The translations under genes and the position numbers were made by a program. A DNA stretch of 64,000 bases, from contig NW_020940358.1 in the NCBI RefSeq assembly GCF_900497805.2, forward strand, positions 24,772,879 through 24,836,878, written 5' to 3'. Below the pieces are notes generated by a model, which saw only the letters and a list, made by a program, of their open reading frames with translations, had not been told where the DNA came from and did not search any database. Numbering within the stretch: the stretch's first letter is position 1; every line of letters begins with the position of its first letter. Shown here piece after piece: positions 28,801 to 35,240 of this stretch. This DNA is from Vombatus ursinus. Lineage: Eukaryota; Chordata; Mammalia; Diprotodontia; Vombatidae.

Positions 28801-31800
28801 AGTGACTGGTCATTTCCACCTGCTGTTCCTCATACATAGAATACTGTCCCTCCTCATCACCACCTCGAGGCTGTCCTGGCTTGCTTCAATGCCATCTAAA
28901 ATCCTATCTTATCCAAGAAACTTTTCTTGATCCCTCTTAATTCGAGTACTATTCCTCTATTGATTAACTCCAATTTATGCTATATGTACCTTGTCTATAA
29001 AGAATTATTTTCATGCTGTATCCCCTCATTAGATCGTAAGCTCCTTAAGAGTAGGACTTGACTTTTCCCTTAACATAGTTACTGGCACTTAATAAACGCT
29101 TACTGACTGACTTTTAAATTGCTAATTTTCTGAGCTATACATCCTAGAAGGGCACATTAGCAATAAATACTACCGTGAAAACATAATGTTAAGAAAGATG
29201 TCACAGTCAGTGTTAGTGCTACAGGAGTAAGATGTTGCTACATATGTTGGAACCCACACAACATGACAACGGGAAGCAAACAGTCAAAGAAAACAACTCC
29301 ACTGGTACTCAAATAGTAGTTGTAAAACTTTCAATTTCAGTCTTTGTCATTAATCTGATGTAAGTTACAAGGGGGTTTCTTTGGCATTACACTGGACCTC
29401 TAACATAAAGTATTAATAGATTTATCATAAAAATATACTGGTCAAGATATTAAAAAGTACAGTATGCTCTCCTGCACATTTATTTGCTTATAAGGTCTGT
29501 ATCTTTCCTACTTCACCTCACATGTGTGCAATAGTAAAATGAAGACAAAAGTTTAAAAATGTGGAAGAAGTTTCTTTATTTCAAACAAAAATCCAAATCC
29601 AAACCAAATTAATGTTTCACTCTCTTCCTGATCTAAGGCATCAGACTTTTTTATATGAGAAGTTCTTGGAATTCCAGACTCAGATAGAGATGGATGACTG
29701 GAATGCTATGTAGTGCTAAACACTCTAACAGGGTGAAAAGAAGCAAAGTATCTCTTTAGAACTATAATGTCTCTAAAGGGTATTGAGTAAAGAAAAACAG
29801 AGGTTCTGGGGGTAGATTAGTTCTGTTCAGAGAATTTGAAAAAAAGGAAAGAGATGGGAGGGAAAAAGGAATTCACTAGTGCAGAAAGATGACAGAGAGG
29901 GCAGAACTTGATATTCTTCATACCTGGGGTGCATGAGAAGAGTATGGACAAAGGGGTAGAGAACAGTGGGCAGATGAACTTTATTCTTATACGAAAAGGA
30001 CAAAGAAGAATTGAAAACATAATTTGGTAGAGAAATACATCAAATTCAAGAGAAAAACAAGTAGGGGATTCGAAGTGAGAATGGGGGGAGAGTAATACCA
30101 GGAAGGGAATAGTGGGAAGCAAAATAAACTTCCTTTTCTTAAAGTGTCCAAAAAGGTCAAAAAAAAAATTTTTTTTAAAGAACCAGAGTATACTGTTTAC
30201 CTTGATTTCTTCCAACAGTTAAATGAAGATAATGATTGCACCTACTTCCCAGGGTTGTAATGAGGATCAAATGAATTAACATTTATAAAACGCTTAATAC
30301 AGCCCCTGACACATAGTAGGTACCATATAAGTGCTAGTTATTACTGTTATTATTATTATTATTTTCTTCATTGGATGGTAAACCCCATGAGGGCAAGGAA
30401 TATGTCATCTTTCACGTTATCATCACTCTTGACATTTTGATTGCCACTGGACTCTGGTGACTCTGGAGGAGAGAGTGAGGCTGATGACTTTTCGAAGCTC
30501 TGCCTTACTTAAAACCAATTCACTGGAAAGTCAAGACGTCACTCTCTTGATGTCATTGGTCCTCTTTGAGAATTGAAGGAGAATAACAAACAAACAAAAA
30601 AAACTTGACACCCAGCCTAACATATAGTAGCCCTTAATAAAAACAAATCCAAATAATAAAATATAGAAAGAACCAGAGTATAAAGAATTACCTTAGATTG
30701 CTCTCACAGACAAATGGCTGAACAAATTGTGATATATGACTGTAACAATTATTACTGAACCACATGAGAAATGACAAAAAAAGACAATTTCAGAAAACCC
30801 TAAGTAGTATGAATTGAAATAGGGTATAGTGAACAGAATAAGCACAGAAATTAATACATGGACAGCAATATTATGAAGAAAAAAACTTTGACTTTAAGAG
30901 ATTTAATCAATGCAGTGGTCACAGCCAAACTAATCATGTCCCCAGAGAATCTGTGTATCATGAAGCATATTACTACTCCCTGATAGAGAGCTGATGGACA
31001 TAAGAAACACAAAGAGAAATACGTTTTAGACATGTACATTGTGACATTTCTTTTCCTTGACTATTGTTCACAAAGGCATTTTTTCTTTCTTTTTTTAATG
31101 TGCTTAAGCCTACACACACACACACACACACACACGCACGCACACGCACACGCACGCCGCACAGATGCATGTGGCTAATAAGGTAACATCTTCTACCTTA
31201 TTTACTACCTGGAAAATAAGCAGCTTGACAAATACATTCTCTAAACTAAGTCTGAAGAACTCTTATGTATGGAATAAATCCATTTCTAACATCCAATTAA
31301 TCTTATCTGCAATATCACTGCTACTATCACTACAAAGAACCTGCTCGTTCTTTCTTTACCCCTGACAAGAGTGAAAAAATGAAATAAACTTGTTTCATAA
31401 TTTAAGATTCTGGGGTAGTTTTAAAATTTGTAGTCAGCAACTACTAAATATACCTTGAAATTATAAGTATGTTTACATTCTAAAATATATAGGCCGGCTG
31501 CCATTATAAAGAACTCCTACGAATAAAGAAAATTATTTTGCCATTATATAAAAAGCTTTTTCTCCGTGACGGGATTTATTCTTTGCTTGGTTAGTTTTAT
31601 CCCATTTATGCATAATCTCATAATTTTAGTCTGACACACAAAAATAACTCTTATTGTATGTTCAGGCTATTTTTCCCTGACAAGGCATCTTTATCACACA
31701 ATTAAATTTATAAAATATAATAAGCAACACCTCTGAAAAGAAAAAGGATCATCAAAACATTTTTTAAAATGAACAGAACACAAGTTTAAGGGGAGAAGAA

Positions 31801-34800
31801 AAAGAAGGCTTGGAAGATAATGTGGAGAATTCATTATCTAAAAAACAAATAGGATAAACAAAAATATTTATTGTTTTGGTTTTTTTTTTTTTTGGTTGGG
31901 CAATAAGGGTTAAGTGACTTCCCCAAGGTCACCACAGCTAGTAAGTGTTATGTGTCTGAGGCTGGATCTGAACTCAGGTCCTCCTGAATCCAGGGCTAGT
32001 GCTCTATCCACTGCACCACCTAACTACCGCCCCCCAACAAAAATATTTTTAAAAAGCAACATCACTTAATTCAAAGGAGCTAACAGAGTTGAAATTAATA
32101 AAAACGGAGATGAAATCAATAAAATTATAAAATTTTAGCCATTTCCAAGGAAGGCAAATTTATGAAAACTGTTAAAGTAACCAATGAGAAAAAAAGGGCT
32201 TTGAAACAGAGCCTTATTCCAAAAAGTTCCTATTCAATTTGTGTCAACCAGTATTCTGCAAATATTGCTTGCAAAGGTCCTATAAAGTTACAGGAGAGAT
32301 AAAAGTTTTAAAATTCTATTTACTAAAATACCTACAATTCTCCAGTTCCTCTTGATATAGTTCTTGAATGTTACTGAGGCACACACTTTGATGACATTAT
32401 CTTGAGACTTCTCCAGCAATGTTAAAAGCAGTAATGGGTAATTTTGATTTCCTTCAACAGACTCGAGAAATTTCTCAGCTGTAAAATAATATCATTTTTA
32501 GGGAACACCAAATAATCTTATTAAATATCAAAATCCTTTCATTTTAAGTGTACGAGAAACATGGAAATGTAAAGACTTCAACTTCAAAGTTAAGAATGGA
32601 CAAATCTAATTAAACCCACCCAGGTCAGATGTTCTTAACATAACCACAGTACCCCAAAACCTCTAATGTTAAGAGCATCACCCCAAGCATTCTAGTTTTC
32701 CTTTGGAACTCAAGATAAATCTATTAGGCCCCATTTTTCCTCATGCATAAAATGAAGGGAATGGACCACATGATACAACTACTTGATGTGCGTACGATGA
32801 TTTGCTGTTCTAAATGTACTCTAATATGTATCACCTCGGGGCAGCTAAGTGGCGCGGTGGATAGGCCCTGGAGTCAGGAGGACCTGAATTCAAATCCAGC
32901 CTCAGACACGTAACACTCACTAGCTGTGTGACTCTGGGCAAGTCACAACCCCAATTGCCTCACCAAAACAAAAAAAAATTGCATCACCTCATTTCATCCT
33001 TAAAACAACACAACAGGGTAGGTATTTTCATCCCAGTTTTACAGATGAAAAAAATAAGGCACAGCAAAGTAAAGTGAATTTTGGTAAAAATCATAAGCAA
33101 GTAAGTTGAAGAGCTGGAACTTGAACATTTGTTGAGTTGTTTCAGCTGTCTCCAACCTTTTGGGGTTTTCTTGGCAAAGATACTGGAGTGGTTTACCATT
33201 TCCTTCTCCAGCTCATTTTACAGATGAGGAAACTGGGGCAAACAAAAATGACTTTTCCAGGGTCACACAGCTAATAAATGTCTGTGGCCAGATTTGAACT
33301 CAAGAAGATTATTCTTCCTGACTCCAGGCCTGGCACTCTATCCACTGAGCCATCTGGCTGTCCTAGAACACCTAGTTATATTCTAGTCACCTACCAGAGA
33401 CTAGAATACAGGTCATGACTTTTAGTCCCACATTCTTGCTGCTACCCCATGTTGGCAACCTATGATCTTTAACAAGCTTTTCGGATATACGCATTTATGA
33501 TCCATGAATTTACCTAAACCCTTTTTGAATCTGTATCTTTTCACTCCAACTGAAGTAAAGAGTTGCTTAATTTTTTTCTGTCATTCTATAAAGCAATAAA
33601 TAATTTTTCCTCTCTTGCAAATTTTTGGGTTTTCTCTTGTTATAATATTCCAAGATTTGCTTTGAAAAACCCTTATCTAAAACATTCATGATCTTTTAGA
33701 ATTGAACCATACATCTACGCATTCCTTTTTCTAGATTTATGGGTCTCAATCCTTTCAGTGTTTATACATACAGCAACCTTTCTACTATCTTTACATTCCT
33801 CCCTCTCTGCTCATTTAAATATACTATATTTTTCTTCAGGTATGATGACCAGAAATAGGAAGAATCTATCAGGTCAGATCATCCCACTAAGTGCTGGACT
33901 TCGAGTCATGCCAGTTTTTGACTCCTATAATTACAATTTCAATTATTTCTTTCGGTATACATTACACATGCCCACAAAGAAATGACACTTTTTTTTACCC
34001 CTTTATACAACCACCAAAAGAGTCAGGACATACATCTCTGTCAGCTTAACATTTTTATCATTCAAGAACTGTTTAGGAACATTTGAAAATTTGGAAGTGT
34101 CGCTATGTATTTTCTCCTCCAAACCACTTACAAAGATGTTTAGTAAGTTCAGTCCCTGGGAAATATTCTGGATAAGCACCACTTGACTCATAGTCTTTAT
34201 TTTCTATAAGACAATTCCCTAACTAGGACAAAATATTTCCTAACCAAAGTAACTAATCTGAAGGACTACATATTGGTTAGAGATTTTCTGAAAGTCTTAG
34301 TATATTGCAGTCATATAAATATTAAACACTTTAAAAAACTACATTTGTCAGGCATGTTCCTCCTTTAAAAAACTACAGACTTAACTGTTCAGTGATCTTC
34401 TATTTTATTATACATACCAACTAGCCAGTCTGCACTTCAAGAATTCCCTTATGAAAACTTCAAAAGCAAGTTGAAAGCAAGTTATGTTATTAGATCATAT
34501 TATATATAAAGGCTTATACTATTTGGACTTTTAACATTTCTAATAGACATTAGATAAATTTAGTAGGAAATATTCAATCACTATTTTTAAAAATTTTGAG
34601 CCTTAGGTTAATAGAAATTAATTCTGTGCCTTAGTTTCTCTCTCCCCAAAATGGAGAAATTTCAACCTAGGAATTAAAAAAAAAACCAAGAATGGATTAA
34701 AACACTATTTATAAAGACAGTTTTAGATTTAAGCTAATATCTTTTCACTCTGAAGAGCCTACAAGCAAAAATTAACTAATGAAAATGAAAATAAAAGTTA

Positions 34801-35033
34801 AAGGCAATAAGCAGACAGGTAGGCTTCACTCAACATGACTGAAAAGAAAAGTCAATATTGGGCTGACATTTGTAAGTGAAGCGGATTAAATTAAGTACTT
34901 CTTCAATTGTTCTTTAGGGGAAAAAATTCAGTATATATAACACTTTACCTGGACGTCTGACAGCAGGATCGGGATCAAGGGTCTTCTTTAAATACTCTGT
35001 TAGAGTTTGCAAATTTGCATCACTTAGTTCCAT
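1755..35033 (-). CDS. CSE1L: CSE1L (exportin-2/CAS), coding exons 2-21, 3'-incomplete
   Basis: Exportin-2 binds importin-alpha together with RanGTP in the nucleus and carries it back to the cytoplasm through the nuclear pore; it is an all-helical HEAT-repeat karyopherin. Twenty coding exons translate to residues 1-788, nearly co-linear with my memory of the human protein (971 residues). The N-terminus [19 protein letters not shown] leads into the importin-beta N-terminal domain (about residues 29-102), followed by the Cse1 domain (about 156-526) and the start of the C-terminal CAS/CSE1 domain. Seen directly: all introns are GT-AG, phases agree at every junction, and no frameshift or internal stop occurs. 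The ATG has a strong context (A at -3, G at +4). The remaining residues and the 3' UTR lie beyond position 1. Some substitutions relative to remembered human sequence occur, densest at the exon 15/16 junction. Identity is certain; the exact human differences are from memory. Confidence 0.97.
1947..2044 (-). CDS. CSE1L: CSE1L exon 20 (residues 728-760)
   Basis: Acceptor TTACAG precedes [20 protein letters not shown]; the exon ends [10 protein letters not shown] plus two bases at donor GTGAGT. Confidence 0.97.
2865..3045 (-). repeat. MIR/CORE-SINE relic
   Basis: AGAGAGGTTAAGTGACTTGC and a following core are the reverse complement of the MIR body. Confidence 0.55.
3180..3335 (-). repeat. MIR-type SINE relic
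   Basis: Contains GGACTTTAAAGGTCACCTGT and GCCAGGATTCAAAACTTGGC, typical of reverse-complement MIR with its upstream tail. Confidence 0.5.
3675..3883 (-). CDS. CSE1L: CSE1L exon 19 (residues 658-727)
   Basis: Encodes [20 protein letters not shown] to [11 protein letters not shown], at 209 nt the longest coding exon seen. The acceptor AAATAG is fixed by the split Glu codon. Donor is GTAAGT. Confidence 0.97.
4035..4185 (-). CDS. CSE1L: CSE1L exon 18 (residues 608-658)
   Basis: Acceptor TTTCAG precedes [20 protein letters not shown]; the exon ends [10 protein letters not shown] plus one base at donor GTAAGC. Confidence 0.97.
4360..4835 (-). repeat. CR1/L3 LINE relic, 3' region
   Basis: Segments such as CTAATTGTTAGGAAGTTATT, CCTCCTCTGGATACACTCCA and GTGGCTCCCAGAACTGAACT follow the conserved order of the CR1/L3 3' region in reverse complement. 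No coding sequence remains. Confidence 0.6.
4836..6365. other. CSE1L intron 17, left part
   Basis: No convincing element is seen. Possible faint MIR tail near 5640-5700. Confidence 0.5.
6366..6463 (-). CDS. CSE1L: CSE1L exon 17 (residues 575-607)
   Basis: Encodes [20 protein letters not shown] to [10 protein letters not shown]. Acceptor is TTTACAG, donor GTAAAG. Confidence 0.96.
6560..6805 (+). repeat. CORE-SINE (MIR/THER-like)
   Basis: tRNA-like head, then CTCATCTGTAAAAAGGGGAT, TCTCAGGGTTGTTGTAAGCA and a tail CAAACCTTAAAGTGTGATAT. Confidence 0.65.
6844..7439. mobile_element. Tigger/pogo-like non-autonomous DNA transposon
   Basis: The left end CAATTATCCCTCAACATTCA and the reverse complement of the right end CAGTCATCCCTTGACATTCT form imperfect terminal inverted repeats of the Tigger type. 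TA precedes the left end. Length about 596 bp with no transposase frame, so a deletion derivative. Confidence 0.6.
7440..8337. other. CSE1L intron 16, remaining part
   Basis: Unique-looking AT-rich sequence; no repeat or gene recognised. Confidence 0.5.
8338..8441 (-). CDS. CSE1L: CSE1L exon 16 (residues 540-575)
   Basis: Acceptor TATAG completes Leu and continues [20 protein letters not shown] to SSENEYIMK. Donor is GTAAGC. Confidence 0.96.
8863..8999 (-). CDS. CSE1L: CSE1L exon 15 (residues 495-540)
   Basis: Acceptor ATTCAG precedes [20 protein letters not shown]; the exon ends TMKGSNNTV plus two bases of a Leu codon at donor GTAAGT. Confidence 0.96.
9230..9330 (-). repeat. MIR relic
   Basis: GGGGCAAGTCACTTGCCCAA, GGATCCAATCCCAGGCTCTC: reverse-complement MIR core with a small internal rearrangement. 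Confidence 0.45.
9331..10002. other. CSE1L intron 14, remaining part
   Basis: AT-rich intron; nothing recognised. Confidence 0.5.
10003..10064 (-). CDS. CSE1L: CSE1L exon 14 (residues 474-494)
   Basis: Encodes [20 protein letters not shown] then Q. Acceptor is TTAATAG, donor GTAAGT. At 62 nt this is the smallest coding exon seen. Confidence 0.96.
10421..10603 (+). mobile_element. WSINE1-like tRNA-derived SINE
   Basis: Begins GGGGCAGCTAGGTGGCCAGT, carries GTCAGGAGGACCTGAGTTCA and ends in an A-rich tail. A 16-base direct repeat AAGAATGCAGAAAACT flanks it at 10405-10420 and just after the tail, a perfect target-site duplication. The intact duplication indicates a fairly young insertion. Confidence 0.9.
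10640..11115 (+). repeat. Tigger-like dispersed repeat, copy A
   Basis: Shares ordered blocks with 40256-40606: a GGTAAAG(G/T)GCC motif, CATCTTCTGGTGCAGTAGGA, and CTTCCCATAAGCC. Ends are not clear here. Assigned to a Tigger-like DNA element only through copy B. Confidence 0.45.
11425..11680 (+). repeat. CORE-SINE (MIR/THER-like)
   Basis: GCAGGTAGGTGGTCTAGTAG head, CTTCATCTGTAAAATGCGTA body and CCCTTTGCAAACTTAAAGCA tail. Confidence 0.65.
11975..12059 (-). CDS. CSE1L: CSE1L exon 13 (residues 446-474)
   Basis: Acceptor TTTCAG precedes [20 protein letters not shown]; the exon ends QPDLKSAS plus one base of the next codon at donor GTAAGT. Confidence 0.96.
12440..12540 (+). repeat. MIR fragment
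   Basis: GAGTCAGAAGACCTGAATTC within a tRNA-like head; the 3' part is absent. Confidence 0.5.
12700..12860 (-). repeat. MIR relic
   Basis: Reverse-complement MIR: CTAGTCCCTTTTTAAAGATG, later CTAGAACCGAGGTCTCCTAA. Confidence 0.45.
12959..13161 (-). CDS. CSE1L: CSE1L exon 12 (residues 378-445)
   Basis: Acceptor TTATAG precedes [20 protein letters not shown]; the exon runs through [15 protein letters not shown] to ASKAQTQR. Donor is GTAATG, again without G at +5. Confidence 0.95.
13475..13635 (-). repeat. MIR relic
   Basis: ACAATCACACAGCTAGTAAG and GGACTGAACCCACGAACTCC, reverse-complement MIR core. Confidence 0.6.
13660..14395 (+). mobile_element. L2 LINE, 3' end
   Basis: Carries the C-terminal reverse-transcriptase segment (frame with [18 protein letters not shown]), the 3' UTR text CCTTGAGAGCAAGATACATC and the terminal GTGCTTTAATAAATGC. 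5'-truncated and broken. Confidence 0.8.
14525..15040 (+). mobile_element. L1 with ORF2 absent (spacer joined to 3' UTR)
   Basis: The left part (14545-14800) matches the ORF1-ORF2 spacer, also visible at 52820-52970 (shared TAGAAATCTATCTTACCC). At about 14800, where ORF2 should begin, it passes directly into L1 3' UTR (TCTGATTCTTCCTTCACAAT) and a normal 3' end (GGAACTCAAAATTTTATAAA). All of ORF2 is missing. Confidence 0.65.
15295..16815 (+). mobile_element. L1, 3' end of ORF2 and 3' UTR, with nested MITE
   Basis: Begins near the ORF2 C-terminal third (GTGTTTGATAAACCCAAAGA; frame [15 protein letters not shown]) and runs to the 3' UTR (GGAGCTCAAAATAAA). Interrupted at 16055-16165 by a small DNA element. 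The frame is degenerate. Confidence 0.85.
16055..16165. mobile_element. hAT-like MITE inside L1
   Basis: Ends GCATAACCTGTGGCCCAC and, reverse complemented, GCTTGCACAAACTGTGGCCC, are inverted repeats. Flanks CTATGCCG (16047-16054) and CTATCTCA (16166-16173) both derive from one L1 site, fitting a decayed 8-bp duplication. Related to the element at 17546-17989. Confidence 0.65.
16942..17007 (-). CDS. CSE1L: CSE1L exon 11 (residues 356-378)
   Basis: Short 66-nt exon encoding the acidic stretch [20 protein letters not shown] then GS. Acceptor is TTGCAG. Donor is GTAATC, lacking G at +5. Skipping it would remove 22 residues in frame. Confidence 0.95.
17546..17989. mobile_element. hAT-like non-autonomous DNA transposon
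   Basis: Left end AAGGCCTGCACAACATGTGG and the reverse complement of the right end CAGACCTGTACAACTTGG form imperfect inverted repeats. Flanks GGTTAAAC (17538-17545) and GATTAAAC (17990-17997) match at 7 of 8 bases, the hAT target-duplication length. No transposase frame. Confidence 0.7.
17998..18349. other. CSE1L intron 10, gene-side end
   Basis: AT-rich, no repeat recognised. Confidence 0.5.
18350..18479 (-). CDS. CSE1L: CSE1L exon 10 (residues 313-356)
   Basis: Acceptor TTCTAG precedes [20 protein letters not shown]; the exon ends [12 protein letters not shown] plus one base at donor GTAACT. Intron 9 is only 100 bases. Confidence 0.96.
18580..18747 (-). CDS. CSE1L: CSE1L exon 9 (residues 257-312)
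   Basis: Encodes [20 protein letters not shown] to QEVKYDL. The acceptor fixed by frame is ATGTGAG, with another CAG 16 bases upstream that would shift the frame if used. Donor is GTAAGT. Confidence 0.94.
19101..19165 (-). mobile_element. WSINE1-like SINE, 5'-truncated
   Basis: Poly-T, then CTGGGGTTAAGTGACTTGCC and CAGGGTCACACA. Flanks at 19085-19100 and 19166-19181 (GCAAGTTGTATTTCTT and GCAAATTATATTTCTT) agree at 14 of 16 bases, a target-site duplication. Confidence 0.8.
19385..19505 (-). repeat. MIR relic
   Basis: GAGGTGAAATGACTTGTCCA and GATCTTCCTGACTCCAGGTA, reverse-complement SINE body. Confidence 0.55.
19550..19770 (-). repeat. L2 3'-end relic
   Basis: Degenerate reverse-complement L2 3' UTR: TCAATTAACAAATATTGAGA and later CAGCTTACAGTATAATGGGG. 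Confidence 0.45.
20005..20175 (-). repeat. MIR-type SINE relic
   Basis: GATTTAGAGCCACGAGTGAC, then AAGGAAACAAAGTCTCTGAG and ATTTGAATTCCAGGCCTGAC. Confidence 0.55.
20245..20400 (-). repeat. L2 3' end
   Basis: AAAGTACCTACTATGAGTCA, CTCTGGGGATACAATG and CCTGCCCTCAAGGTTTGTAA are the L2 3' UTR in reverse complement. Confidence 0.7.
20708..20962 (+). mobile_element. MAR1-like SINE, near full length
   Basis: AGGCAGCTAGGTGGTAGAGG head, CTCATCTGTAAAATGAGCTG middle, and tail GAAGAGTCAGACACGACTGA with ACAATAACAA. It lies in intron 8, 27 bases downstream of the exon 8 donor. Confidence 0.9.
20989..21081 (-). CDS. CSE1L: CSE1L exon 8 (residues 226-256)
   Basis: Acceptor TTTTTAG precedes [20 protein letters not shown]; the exon ends DNKLLQTD at donor GTAAGT. 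It has 31 complete codons. Confidence 0.96.
21185..21365 (+). repeat. L2 fragment
   Basis: CCAAACTCCTTAGTCTGGCA matches the late ORF2 part of L2. Degenerate. Confidence 0.5.
21366..22100. other. CSE1L intron 7, remaining part
   Basis: AT-rich; nothing recognised. Confidence 0.5.
22101..22208 (-). CDS. CSE1L: CSE1L exon 7 (residues 190-225)
   Basis: Encodes 36 codons, [20 protein letters not shown] to KLFYSLNFQ, the same length as the human segment. Acceptor is TTGTAAG, donor GTAAGG. Confidence 0.96.
22507..22680 (+). mobile_element. WSINE1-like SINE
   Basis: GGGGCAGCTAGGTGGTACAG to CACTTAACCCTACTGCCTAG, followed by an A-rich GAAA tail. It sits in intron 6 between exons 6 and 7. Confidence 0.9.
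22784..22874 (-). CDS. CSE1L: CSE1L exon 6 (residues 159-189)
   Basis: Acceptor CCTAG completes the split Arg codon and continues [20 protein letters not shown] to LTNLFK. Donor is GTATGG. This is the start of the Cse1 domain. Confidence 0.96.
22936..23599 (-). mobile_element. 5'-truncated L1 with perfect 17-bp target duplication
   Basis: Poly-T start followed by L1 3' UTR and ORF2 C-terminus in reverse complement (CATTCCCCAATTGATGGGAA). AAAGAGCTTAAATTCTT occurs at 22919-22935 and 23600-23616 without mismatch. This is one of the younger insertions in the window. Confidence 0.92.
23639..23792 (-). mobile_element. short 5'-truncated L1 with target duplication
   Basis: Second minus-strand L1 3' end (TCCATATGCTTTTGAGTTTA). 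Flanks TTCACACTGTGATCTTT (23622-23638) and TTCACATTGTGATCTTT (23793-23809) differ at one base. Independent of its neighbour 22 bases away. Confidence 0.85.
24055..24310 (+). repeat. MIR 3' part and L2 3' tip
   Basis: GTTTCCTCATCTGTAAACTA (MIR body) at about 24083, then GTAAGCTCCATGAGGGGACA (L2 3' UTR) at about 24248. Confidence 0.5.
24311..24714. other. CSE1L intron 5, unassigned part
   Basis: A possible L2 3' tip near 24490-24560; otherwise nothing recognised. Confidence 0.4.
24715..25935 (+). mobile_element. L1, ORF2 C-terminus and 3' UTR
   Basis: GTGTTTGATAAACCCAAAGA start, then AACTGGTCTAATCATTATGG and GAGGGGATGCCCATCAATTG, and a 3' end GGACCTGAAAATAAAACTG. 5'-truncated; frame broken several times. 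Confidence 0.85.
26148..26293 (-). CDS. CSE1L: CSE1L exon 5 (residues 111-159)
   Basis: Acceptor CCAG precedes [20 protein letters not shown]; the exon ends at SLFKR with two bases of the Arg codon and donor GTATGG. A short CA repeat lies just inside the downstream intron at 26119-26138. Confidence 0.96.
26384..26485 (-). CDS. CSE1L: CSE1L exon 4 (residues 77-110)
   Basis: Encodes 34 complete codons, [20 protein letters not shown] to SSPEQIQKQ, completing the importin-beta N-terminal domain. The donor is GTAATA, lacking the usual G at +5. Confidence 0.96.
26575..29120 (+). mobile_element. L2 LINE, about 2.5 kb (endonuclease and reverse transcriptase regions)
   Basis: An endonuclease motif region (frame [15 protein letters not shown], matching GDFNIH) lies near 26790-26850. 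The reverse transcriptase region gives [15 protein letters not shown] and [14 protein letters not shown] near 27920-28145, then [10 protein letters not shown] near 28530, and the 3' end CACTTAATAAACGC. It is an old copy with many breaks and no intact frame, one of the longest L2 copies here. Confidence 0.85.
29121..30224. other. CSE1L intron 3, unassigned part
   Basis: AT-rich sequence without a recognised repeat; no support for coding. Confidence 0.45.
30225..30365 (+). repeat. MIR 3' part with ATT microsatellite
   Basis: CCCAGGGTTGTAATGAGGAT, CACATAGTAGGTACCATATA, then about five TTA/ATT units. Confidence 0.6.
30425..30605 (+). mobile_element. marsupial SINE, probably RTE-mobilised type
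   Basis: Shares GCCACTGGACTCTGGTGACT, GAGAGTGAGGCTGATGACTT and an ACAA-type tail with 36155-36362 and with 38130-38355 reversed. The family name is from memory. Confidence 0.55.
30705..31085 (+). mobile_element. L1 3' fragment
   Basis: ATGGCTGAACAAATTGTGAT, then degenerate L1 3' UTR. Confidence 0.7.
31110..31163 (+). repeat. (CA)n/(CGCA)n microsatellite
   Basis: About 13 AC units followed by interrupted GCAC units. Likely polymorphic. Confidence 0.9.
31164..31869. other. CSE1L intron 3, exon 3 side
   Basis: No repeat recognised until the SINE at 31870. Confidence 0.5.
31870..32035 (-). mobile_element. WSINE1-like SINE, 300 bp downstream of exon 3
   Basis: Poly-T, GGGTTAAGTGACTTCCCCAA, ending TGCACCACCTAACTACCGCC. 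AACAAAAATATTT occurs on both sides (about 31857-31869 and 32036-32048), a target-site duplication. Confidence 0.9.
32336..32478 (-). CDS. CSE1L: CSE1L exon 3 (residues 29-76)
   Basis: Acceptor ACAG, then [19 protein letters not shown] and the stretch ending [10 protein letters not shown]. Donor is GTAGGT. This is the core of the importin-beta N-terminal domain that contacts RanGTP in the family. At 143 nt it is not a multiple of three, so skipping would shift the frame. Inverted SINEs flank it within about 360 bp. Confidence 0.96.
32838..32979 (+). mobile_element. WSINE1-like SINE, 360 bp upstream of exon 3
   Basis: GGGGCAGCTAAGTGGCGCGG to CCCAATTGCCTCACC plus A tail; flanks TGTATCACCTC (32827-32837) and TGCATCACCTC (32980-32990) are a target duplication with one mismatch. 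Inverted relative to the SINE on the other side of exon 3. Confidence 0.9.
32995..33125 (-). repeat. MIR relic
   Basis: TCCCAGTTTTACAGATGAAA, reverse-complement MIR body. Confidence 0.55.
33130..33364 (-). mobile_element. MAR1-like SINE
   Basis: TTTTCTTGGCAAAGATACTG, TCATTTTACAGATGAGGAAA, ending GCACTCTATCCACTGAGCCA: full-length MAR1 in reverse complement. Confidence 0.9.
33480..33910 (-). repeat. possible CR1/L3 LINE relic
   Basis: TGAATTTACCTAAACCCTTT and TCTTCAGGTATGATGACCAG resemble conserved CR1/L3 3' segments in the right order. Strongly decayed. Confidence 0.35.
33911..34948. other. CSE1L intron 2, exon 2 side
   Basis: AT-rich; nothing recognised. Confidence 0.5.
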
Positions 35034-35044
35034 TGTAGCAGAAC
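34949..35044 (-). CDS. CSE1L: CSE1L exon 2 (start codon, residues 1-28)
   Basis: Acceptor TTTTAG precedes GTTCTGCTACAATGG; the ATG is at 35033-35031. It encodes [19 protein letters not shown] followed by DPDPAVRRP and ends one base into codon 29 at donor GTAAAG. The first helices of the HEAT-repeat solenoid begin here. Confidence 0.96.
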
Positions 35045-35109
35045 CTAAAATAGAGAAGAAGTTTGAGTAATTAACCAAGTGATTGTGCTATAATTTCACT
35101 CATGGGATA

Positions 35110-35240
35110 GCATATTCAGAACTAGAAGGAATCTTAAAAGTCAAGTCCAAACCCTTCATTTTACAAACTGGGCCCAAAAAGATTAAGTGACTTAAGTTAC
35201 AAAGGGAGAAGTGGCAGATCCATGTTCAAAACCCAATCCT
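35110..35240 (-). repeat. MIR-type SINE relic
   Basis: AGAACTAGAAGGAATCTTAA, TTCATTTTACAAACTGGGCC. Confidence 0.55.

Noticed and set aside
27460-28930. Series of 75-137-codon plus-strand frames as a gene
   Set aside because: They read as endonuclease and reverse-transcriptase pieces of one decayed L2.
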